The notes beneath the pieces were generated by a model that saw only the letters and a program-made list of their open reading frames with translations, was not told the DNA's origin and searched no databases. A program made the translations under genes and the position numbers. Shown in pieces: positions 1-4,900 of a stretch of DNA of 5,420 nt. The stretch is from contig DATDYW010000062.1 in assembly GCA_036516995.1 (NCBI GenBank), positions 1-5,420 of the forward strand, in the 5' to 3' direction. The DNA comes from DATDYW01 sp036516995. GTDB taxonomy: Bacteria > Patescibacteriota > Minisyncoccia > Phycocordibacterales > JAACPR01. Each line of letters begins with the position of its first letter. The first letter of the stretch is position 1.

Positions 1-44
1 GACTTTGTAGGGTTCGCGGTATCGCGAGCGGCGGCCGCTGCCGA

Positions 45-73
45 TTGACCTGAAACACCGCGACTGGTAGTAC
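45..73 (+). promoter_or_regulatory. Weak promoter candidate for the 106-aa gene
   Basis: TTGACC at 45-50 is a good match to a -35 box. It is followed after 17 bp by TAGTAC at 68-73, a poor -10 hexamer helped by an upstream TG (65-66) in the extended -10 position. Transcription would start near 80, giving a leader of about 97 nt before the ATG at 177 that would include the 127-150 hairpin. The -10 box matches at only three positions, so this is a candidate only. Confidence 0.3.
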
Positions 74-126
74 TCCATCGAACCGGTTCACCGCCGGCCG
101 CCTGCGTATGCAGCGCGAGGGCGACA

Positions 127-150
127 GGAGCGCCCGCCGACAGGCGCTCC
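127..150 (+). other. 8-bp hairpin in the leader of the 106-aa gene
   Basis: GGAGCGCC at 127-134 is the exact reverse complement of GGCGCTCC at 143-150, with an 8-nt loop. No T-run follows on either strand, so it does not look like an intrinsic terminator. It sits 15 nt upstream of the AAAGGAGG ribosome-binding site (165-172), separated by an A-rich unstructured stretch. It could be a 5'-UTR stability or regulatory hairpin. Its function is not shown by the sequence. Confidence 0.45.
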
Positions 151-164
151 AAGAAAACCGAACA

Positions 165-172
165 AAAGGAGG
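165..172 (+). promoter_or_regulatory. Strong Shine-Dalgarno sequence that fixes the start at 177
   Basis: AAAGGAGG lies 4 nt before the ATG at 177. It is the strongest ribosome-binding site seen in the window. It argues against the upstream in-frame ATG at 108, which has only a GC-rich run without Shine-Dalgarno character in front of it. It also argues against the internal ATG at 198. Confidence 0.8.
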
Positions 173-176
173 CCGT

Positions 177-497
177 ATGGCCGAGAGAACGAGAGTAATG
201 ACAGACCATGTCCGATCCGGTCCGAACCGGAAGGACATCGCCACCGCGGTGCGCGCGCTACTGGAAGGACGGCAGCCCCGAACCTTCGAAATTGGCGGCT
301 TCCGCACCTACCTGGTACGCCCGACGAGCATCACGATCGAGCGAACCGCCAATGGGTTGGTGGTGGACATCGACGGTGTAGCCAACTACCCTGCGACGAT
401 GCCTGGCGGCAAGGCGCTCAACGGCATGCGCATCCGCGTGCACGACTACAACCCCTTCACGCGCTGGGCGCCGAGAATTGAAGAGGTCCTCTCGTGA
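177..497 (+). CDS. Hypothetical protein, 106 aa, unrecognised family
   Basis: The product is a small soluble protein that I do not recognise. The start at 177 is chosen because of the AAAGGAGG at 165-172; an in-frame ATG at 108 would add 23 residues of low-complexity Arg-rich sequence with no ribosome-binding site. Residues 1-20 are polar and basic. Residues 18-32 look like an amphipathic helix (KDIATAVRALLEG). Residues 35-70 look like successive beta strands (TFEI, FRTYLVR, SITIER, LVVDIDG). The C-terminus (84-106) has a MRIRVHDYNPFTRW segment and an acidic end. There are no cysteines, no signal peptide and no membrane segment. A strong intrinsic terminator begins 9 nt after the stop and nothing lies between, so the gene looks monocistronic or last in its operon. 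Being a real gene is well supported by the ribosome-binding site, terminator and codon pattern; its function is unknown. Confidence 0.75.
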   Translation: MAERTRVMTDHVRSGPNRKDIATAVRALLEGRQPRTFEIGGFRTYLVRPTSITIERTANGLVVDIDGVANYPATMPGGKALNGMRIRVHDYNPFTRWAPRIEEVLS

Positions 498-506
498 GGC
501 CTCGCG

Positions 507-538
507 TCCGACCAGTACTCACTGGTCGGATTTTCTTT
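507..538 (+). terminator. Rho-independent terminator of the 106-aa gene
   Basis: A perfect 10-bp stem (507-516 with 521-530: TCCGACCAGT / ACTGGTCGGA) with a 4-nt ACTC loop is followed directly by TTTTCTTTTTT. This is a textbook intrinsic terminator on the + strand, just after the stop at 497. On the minus strand the hairpin has no following T-run, so it would not obviously terminate transcripts arriving from recO. Confidence 0.9.
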
Positions 539-550
539 TTTGGGCGTGGG

Positions 551-597
551 CCCGAGGTCCGACCTCAAGGCGGGGACTCTGGAGGTCGGACCTCGGG
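551..597. repeat. Perfect 16-bp inverted repeat downstream of recO
   Basis: CCCGAGGTCCGACCTC at 551-566 is the exact reverse complement of GAGGTCGGACCTCGGG at 582-597, with a 15-nt spacer. Each arm also contains a 13-bp palindrome of its own, GAGGTC-N-GACCTC (554-566 with central C, 582-594 with central G), centre to centre 28 bp. It lies 4 nt past the recO stop and between convergent genes. No T-run follows on either strand, so it is not a canonical intrinsic terminator. It may still act as a 3'-end stabiliser, a Rho-type end, or a protein-binding dyad. Confidence 0.8.
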
Positions 598-601
598 GCT
601 T

Positions 602-1198
602 CTACAAATGGCTCTCCCGCAGCGCCCGATTGATAGCCTCGATTGCCTCGCGGCGGGCGGGGGCAAGCGCGGCGACGGCCTCGAACGTCACCGCCGGATC
701 GGCCGAGAGAACCGGCACGCCGGGCGTCTCGGCGAGGTAGCCGAGGGCGCGGAGAATCTTCAGCGCCGCGGCAGCTTCGAGGGCATCAGCGGAGTCGGCG
801 TCGAGACCGCTCGCGAGCATCGACCACGCGCTCTCCACGGTGGCGAAGAGCGAGGCGCACTCGGCCGGGTGCTCCCCTTCTCCGTGCACGAGCCGCGAGA
901 CGAGGCTGGCGACGCGGGCGGCAGGGGGCAGCGCCCTGGCCGCGGCGAGATCTGCGTGGAAGTGGCGCAGCAGAACGGCGTTGGTGAGTCGCCACTCTGT
1001 TTTGCCGCGCACGAGGTAGCAGCGCAGCAGCGCGAAGTCCTGCACCGCGTAGCGCAGCTTGGAACGCTCGGCGCGGACGCCGATGGAGCGAGCCTGAATC
1101 AGTCCCCGCTCCCTAGTGAGCAACGTGACGTAGCGATCAGCCTCCCCGCGCGGCTTGCCGCCGATTACCAGCGCGTCGACTTCGACGAGGGAGTGCAC
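602..1198 (-). CDS. recO: DNA repair protein RecO (short form)
   Basis: RecO works in the RecFOR pathway: it binds ssDNA, SSB and RecR and helps load RecA at gaps. The 198-residue product shows the RecO N-terminal OB-fold pattern: VDALVIGGKPRGEADRYVTLLTRERGLIQA (residues 7-36), then ARSIGVRAERSKLRYAVQDF and a LLRCYLVRGKTEWRLTNA strand pair (to about residue 75). The rest is the usual helical C-terminal domain (PAARVASLVSRLVHGEGEHP, then ALKILRALGYLAETP near 145-160). The protein is shorter than the roughly 240 residues typical of E. coli-like RecO. Its only two cysteines are far apart, so the CxxC zinc motif of many RecO proteins is absent. The start is GTG at 1198; a stop codon lies two codons upstream in frame, so no longer start exists. 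No Shine-Dalgarno sequence is visible. The gene diverges from the small-RNA/toxin-antitoxin region and converges on the 106-aa gene. Confidence 0.88.
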   Translation of the reverse strand: MHSLVEVDALVIGGKPRGEADRYVTLLTRERGLIQARSIGVRAERSKLRYAVQDFALLRCYLVRGKTEWRLTNAVLLRHFHADLAAARALPPAARVASLVSRLVHGEGEHPAECASLFATVESAWSMLASGLDADSADALEAAAALKILRALGYLAETPGVPVLSADPAVTFEAVAALAPARREAIEAINRALRESHL

Positions 1199-1228
1199 AA
1201 CTTAATACTAGCAGCTACTCAATCCCTG

Positions 1229-1279
1229 TTTATAAAGTAAGGTTGACGGGGGGTTGTCCTTTTGTATTATCAAAGTATA
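1229..1279 (-). promoter_or_regulatory. AT-rich -10-like sites likely serving recO
   Basis: On the minus strand the recO upstream region contains TATACT (1279-1274), GATAAT (1271-1266) and TATAAA (1234-1229), each an acceptable -10 hexamer. TATAAA would give a start near 1222 and a leader of about 24 nt. None has a convincing -35 box at 16-18 bp, so I cannot choose between them. The region overlaps the + strand promoter at 1243-1270, making this a divergent, possibly competing promoter zone. Confidence 0.4.
1243..1270 (+). promoter_or_regulatory. Sigma70-type promoter for the putative small RNA
   Basis: TTGACG (1243-1248, 5 of 6 to TTGACA) and TATTAT (1265-1270, 5 of 6 to TATAAT) are separated by 16 bp. 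It is the best promoter match in the window. The expected start is near 1276-1278, which coincides with the first paired base of the hairpin at 1277-1318. No open reading frame with a ribosome-binding site follows before the terminator at 1362-1393, suggesting an RNA product or an attenuated leader. Confidence 0.7.
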
Positions 1280-1329
1280 CACACCCCGGCCAGCCGCAAG
1301 GTCCGCCGGGGTTTGTATTTGTCAAAAAA

Positions 1330-1364
1330 TCAAAAGATCCGATCTTTAAGATCCGATCTTTTGA
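1330..1364. repeat. Tandem palindrome AAGATCCGATCTT, two copies, forming one long hairpin
   Basis: The 13-mer AAGATCCGATCTT occurs at 1334-1346 and again at 1348-1360, a 14-bp period. Each copy is a palindrome around a central C. Together they fold into a 15-pair hairpin: TCAAAAGATC (1330-1339) pairs with GATCTTTTGA (1355-1364), then a C/C mismatch, then GATCT/AGATC with a TTA loop. It may be an RNA stem of the putative small RNA or a double operator in DNA. Confidence 0.75.
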
Positions 1365-1393
1365 GCAAGCAGCTTAGCTGCGGCTCATTTTTT
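1362..1393 (+). terminator. Rho-independent terminator upstream of the antitoxin gene
   Basis: TGAGC (1362-1366) pairs with GCTCA (1383-1387) and GCAGC (1369-1373) pairs with GCTGC (1377-1381), with a small AA/G internal loop and a TTA loop. TTTTTT follows at 1388-1393. This is a canonical intrinsic terminator on the + strand. It ends the transcript from the 1243-1270 promoter and insulates or attenuates transcription into the toxin-antitoxin genes. Confidence 0.85.
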
Positions 1394-1436
1394 CCTTATA
1401 GCTGGTAAATATCGCCTGTGGTGAGATACTGGCGGC

Positions 1437-1667
1437 GTGAAAGAGACAGCCAAGCGGAAGGGACCGACCAGCAGACGCCGCGAGGCGGGGCTGACCCCTA
1501 CCCCGAAACTGGTCGCGATTCTTCGGCGCTTTGAGAGAGAGTACGCCCGTGGTGACTACTACGGGCCCTTCGCCACGGCGGCCGACATGATTGCGCACCT
1601 GCATCGAGCTGTTGCTAAAAAACGCGCCGCCAGGCGCAGTGGCAAAAGTCGAGTCAAGAAATTTTAA
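1437..1667 (+). CDS. Type II antitoxin, RelB/DinJ-like
   Basis: The product is a 76-residue basic protein that I infer to be the antitoxin of the RelE-type toxin encoded immediately downstream. Residues 1-18 are Lys/Arg-rich, and 22-40 form a likely helix (TPKLVAILRRFEREYARGD). Residues 41-58 contain YYGPFATAADMIAHLHRA, a motif of the 'GPF-T-eE' kind in antitoxins that pair with RelE/StbE toxins. The tail (59-76) is very basic and may bind nucleic acid. No clear ribbon-helix-helix strand is visible at the N-terminus, so autoregulation cannot be read from the sequence. The start is GTG at 1437; the frame is closed by TGA at 1422-1424 and no other start lies between. No Shine-Dalgarno sequence is seen. 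A weak -10-like TAAATA at 1406-1411 with an upstream TG could give a short leader of about 19 nt. The toxin gene overlaps its 3' end. Confidence 0.7.
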   Translation: MKETAKRKGPTSRRREAGLTPTPKLVAILRRFEREYARGDYYGPFATAADMIAHLHRAVAKKRAARRSGKSRVKKF

Positions 1668-1899
1668 GGCACGCTACCTCAGGCTAAACCCGAACGAGCA
1701 GCGCCGCGTCGATATGGTTATCGCGCTCCTAGAATCGGGCGAGTACCATCCGCTCCTGCGCTGGCACCGGCTCCGCGGCGAGTGGGCCGGCCACCAGAGC
1801 GTCTCGGTGGGCGGAGATCTGCGAATCGTCTACGGCAAGATCGAGGGTGTCATCTGCCTCATTGCCCTCGGCACGCACGCCGAGCTGCACGGGGAGTGA
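1639..1899 (+). CDS. Type II toxin, RelE/StbE (YafQ-like) mRNA interferase
   Basis: This is a probable ribosome-dependent mRNA endonuclease of the RelE superfamily, acting in the cytoplasm and neutralised by the preceding antitoxin. From a GTG start at 1639 the product has 86 residues, the normal size for the family. Residues 5-32 (ESRNFKARYLRLNPNEQRRV...) match the N-terminal helices. The C-terminal beta sheet shows family positions: H43 in WHRLRGEW, then SVSVGGDLRIVYGK (54-67) with D60, R62 and Y65, and LGTHAELHG (77-85) with H80. Against E. coli YafQ, the equivalents of H50, D67 and H87 are kept, while the H63 position is serine (S56), as I recall for many RelE/StbE members. The frame is open back to a TTG at 1591, which would add 16 residues unlike the family, so 1639 is preferred. 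It overlaps the antitoxin gene by 29 nt, implying translational coupling. Confidence 0.78.
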   Translation: MAKVESRNFKARYLRLNPNEQRRVDMVIALLESGEYHPLLRWHRLRGEWAGHQSVSVGGDLRIVYGKIEGVICLIALGTHAELHGE

Positions 1900-1918
1900 T
1901 TTTCGCTCCGAATTTTTT
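1893..1918 (+). terminator. Probable rho-independent terminator of the toxin-antitoxin operon
   Basis: GGAGTG (1893-1898) pairs with CGCTCC (1904-1909), including one G-U pair, with a 5-nt ATTTT loop. GAATTTTTT follows. The stem includes the toxin stop codon (1897-1899). It is shorter than the terminators at 507 and 1362 but correctly placed. No T-run exists on the minus strand, so it should not serve ileS. Confidence 0.55.
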
Positions 1919-1941
1919 CCTTTTTAATTTTTCCTTTTTCC
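1914..1941. repeat. Four tandem heptamers TTTTTCC
   Basis: TTTTTCC at 1914-1920, TTTTTAA at 1921-1927, TTTTTCC at 1928-1934 and TTTTTCC at 1935-1941 form an uninterrupted 7-bp tandem array with one variant unit. It fills the gap between the convergent toxin and ileS genes, ending 1 nt before the ileS stop codon. On the minus strand it reads as GGAAAAA units directly after the ileS stop. Its role is unknown; it may extend the terminator T-tract or be a slippage-prone microsatellite. Confidence 0.7.
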
Positions 1942-1942
1942 T

Positions 1943-4900
1943 TCACTCCAGCGACACGCCCACCGAAATTTTGTACCCGTTTGCCTCGAGAATTTCGCCG
2001 CCGGTGCGGATTGAGTTGTAGCGGAGCTCCTTGGCGTTCACCTTAGCGAGAATTTCGGCGCGGTAGGGCTCGAGCGCTTCCTGGGCGTATTTATCGCCGT
2101 CAATGGTGAGAAAAACCTGGTCGGTCGTGGCGAGACCGAGCTTCTTGCGCGCGTCCTGCACGAGGCGCATCACCTCGCGGGCAAAACCCTCCTGGCGGAG
2201 CGCCTGCGAGAGCGCCGTGTCGAGGTCGATTGGACCTGGCAGCGATGGGTCGTGCTTCACCTCCTTAACGTTCACCTCGTCGCGCACCGCTTCAACAAGC
2301 CCCCGGTCTTTGAAAATCGCGCCGTCTTTCACTACGAGCGTCTGGAGGGGCTGGCGCGCCTTCAGCCCGCTCTTCGCGCGTGCCTCTAGGCCGAGCGAGG
2401 CGGCGGCGCGGGCGGCGAACATTCCGGCAAGTACCGCAGCGTCGGGCTTGCCGAGGAGAGGCCAGTTCTCGAGGTGCACCGAGTCGAGCGGGCCGCCCGC
2501 GCCTAGGTAGAGCTGCTCGGCGAGAAAGGGCGCGAAGGGGGCGAGGAGCTTGGCGAGCTCGAGGAGGACGGCACGGAGCGTCGATTGAGCAGCGGAATCT
2601 TTGTCGCGCAATCGATCTCGCGACCGGCGCAGGTACCAGTTTGAGAGGTCGTCGGCGTAGGCGAAGAGCGGGCGCACGGCGCGGTCGAGCTCGTAGGCTT
2701 CCATACCGGCCGTCACCTCGGCGGCAAGCTCCGCGGTCCGAGAAACAATCCAGCGATCGAGCGTTGCGCTCGAATCGAGCACTGCTTCCGGCGGATTTTT
2801 GCCGACGCTCTGCGCGTAGAAGGAAAGAACGTTGCCGAGCCGCTGCACTATTTTCTTGGAAACTTCGTCGACGCCGCGTTCGGAGAAGAGGCCGTCCTCG
2901 CCGCGGACCGCCGGGGAGCCGAGGAGCGCGAGGCGCAGCGCGTCGGCGCCGTAGCGGTCCACGACGCTCTCGACCGGCGGGAAGTTGCCGAGGCTCTTGC
3001 TCATCTTCCGGCCGTCTTCGGCGAGAATTGTTCCGTTGACCACCACCCGCTCGTACGGCGCGCGGCCAAAAAGAATTCCAGACAGAACCATCATCGTGTA
3101 GAACCAGCCGCGCGTCTGATCGACGCCCTCGGCGACGAACGCCGCCGGGAAGCCCTTCCCTCTCGCGCCAAAGAGGCGACCAATCGGAGAGGCTGGCGCG
3201 AAGCGCTCCGCGCTCATTGGGTAGCCCTGGCTGGCGAACGGCACCGAGCCCGAATCGAACCAGGTGTCGAAGACGTCGGGAATGCGCCTGAGCTCTTCCC
3301 CGTTCTCCCACAGCACAATTTCATCGATGTACGGACGGTGGAAATCGAGGGCGTACTCCTCGTCGTGCGGCAGCGGCGTAAAGTCGAGCTCGCGCGCCTC
3401 GCCCGTGCGAACGTAGTCGTCCTCCGTCTTCAGCGCCGCGGCGCCAGCGTCATCGGCGCCGCGCGCCACCACCTCGAGCATCCAGACGACGTACTCGTGG
3501 GCAACGATGAGGATTCGCTCGCCGGCGTGAGCGCGGTCGACCTCGTAGAGGAACTCGCCGACGCGCCGCCGGACGTCGCGCAGCGTCTCCGCGGTCTGGC
3601 CGCTCCGATCCGGAATCGGACGCTTCGTGAAGCGGGCCAGCTCCGGGTCGGGCTCCTTGGCGAAGTAGTCGCGGTAGGCAGAGATTGGGCCGCCCGCGAA
3701 GCCGCCGGCATCAATCTCGCGCAGGCGGCGATCGACGACGACCTGCTCGTCGGAGAGCCCCAGGACGCTGCGCACAATCTCGGCCGTCTCGCGGCAGCGC
3801 AGGAGCGGCGAGGCAAAGATTCGATCGACCTTTCCCGAGAGCGTCTGCGCGAGCCTGCGAACCTGGGCTACGCCCACCTCGGTCAGCGGCGCGGGCACGA
3901 GGTCGTCGCGGCTGACGAATCCCTCGGTGACGTTCTTCGCCTCGCCGTGGCGCATCACCAGGTACGAGTTCGCCGAGCGCGAGAGGCTGCGAAGCTCCGC
4001 GAGCGAGCTAACGACGCGCACCTTCCCCGAGGCCGATTTCCAGATCGGCAGCGGCGTGCCCCAGAAGCGGGCGCGGGAGACGGACCAGTCCTTGGCCTCC
4101 GCGAGCCAGTTGCCGAAGCGCGCCTGGCCGATTGACTCGGGAACCCACCTCACGCCTCGGTTGAGCTTCACGAGCTTCTCGCGCACAGCGGAGACCTTCA
4201 CGAACCACGACGAGAGCGCGTAGTTTAAGAGCGGCACGCCGGTGCGCCAGCAGTGCGGATAGCTGTGGCGGAACTTCGCCTTGGCGAAGAGCTTCCCGCG
4301 CGTGGCGAGGAGCTTCACCACTTCCACGTCGGTCTGCGCGGGATCCTCTGCGGGCTTCGCCTGCCGACCGTCGAGCTCGGGAATGCCCGCGTTCATTCTG
4401 CCGTCGATGCCGACGTGCTGCACCACCGGCAGGCCTTCGCGCTGCCCTAGCTGAAGGTCATCCTCGCCGAAACCGGTGGCGATGTGCACGACGCCCGTGC
4501 CGTCCTCGGCTGTAACAAAATTTCCTGCGAAAACTTGCCAAAGTTTTGATTTATCCGCTGGATACGCAGAACACTCCGGAAACAGCGGCTCGTAGCGGCG
4601 GCCAACAAGCGTGGAACCAGACACCGCCTTCCTGACGGTATGCGGTTTTTCACCGAACACTTTCTCCACGAGCGGCACGCCGACGATGTAAGTCGAGCCC
4701 TCCGACTCAACGTACGCGTACTCGAGTTCCGGATGAACAGCTACGGCAACGTTGCCGGGGAGCGTCCACGGCGTGGTCGTCCAGGCGAGGAGCGAGACGC
4801 CGGGCTCGCCCACAATGGGGAGCTTCACCGTCACCGAGAGATCGTCGATGTCCTGGTACGCCTGTGCTACTTCAAAATTGGAAAGCGGTGTCTCGAGCGC

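Larger units (their letters stand above)
1277..1393 (+). ncRNA. Putative structured small RNA (about 117 nt) or attenuated leader
   Basis: A good promoter ends at 1270, and three hairpins fill the transcript up to a T-run at 1388-1393. Hairpin 1 (1277-1318) pairs ATACACACCCCGGC with GCCGGGGTTTGTAT with one mismatch (C1282/T1313), then has an internal loop and a GCC/GGT mini-stem closed by a GCAA (GNRA) tetraloop at 1296-1299. Hairpin 2 (1330-1364) has 15 pairs and one C/C mismatch, with a TTA loop. Hairpin 3 (1362-1387) is the terminator. Hairpins 2 and 3 overlap by three bases at 1362-1364, so their bases compete. No good start codon with a Shine-Dalgarno sequence is present. I do not recognise a known RNA family: it lacks the SRP RNA tip and is too short for 6S or tmRNA. 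An alternative reading is a transcribed leader that attenuates the downstream toxin-antitoxin genes, which start 44 nt after the T-run. Confidence 0.5.

Noticed and set aside
29..40. GCGGCGGCCGCT palindromic GC stretch near the left edge
   Set aside because: Short GC palindromes of this size are expected by chance in GC-rich DNA, and nothing nearby supports a function.
1..48. Possible C-terminal tail of an upstream + strand gene ending at TGA 46-48
   Set aside because: Only 15 codons (DFVGFAVSRAAAAAD) are visible, which is too little to distinguish coding from chance at the window edge.
494..1240. Long + strand open frame of 248 codons across recO
   Set aside because: It is antisense to recO, has Arg/Gly/Glu-rich composition typical of GC-rich shadow frames, no ribosome-binding site, and runs through the inverted repeat and terminator region. 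RecO on the minus strand explains the stretch.
1277..1387. CRISPR array, tRNA, SRP RNA or riboswitch in the recO-antitoxin gap
   Set aside because: There are only two repeat copies, without spacers of CRISPR size. There is no cloverleaf or CCA end, no SRP tip sequence, and no known riboswitch core that I recognise.
1374..1604. Minus-strand 76-codon open frame opposite the antitoxin
   Set aside because: It overlaps the terminator hairpin and the antitoxin gene, has no family resemblance and no ribosome-binding site.
1591..1638. Longer toxin start at TTG 1591
   Set aside because: The extra 16 residues do not resemble RelE/YafQ N-termini, TTG is a poor start and there is no ribosome-binding site. 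GTG at 1639 gives the family's normal length and alignment.
3347..3976. Histidine-phosphatase segment as a separate gene or mobile insertion
   Set aside because: The frame is continuous with IleRS on both sides, there is no stop, start or target-site duplication, and the base composition is like the flanks. It is an integral domain.
3338..4135. + strand open frame of 265 codons inside ileS, plus others at 2103-2510, 2380-3039 and 4640-5266
   Set aside because: All lie opposite the continuous IleRS reading frame and show shadow composition without recognisable domains or start signals.
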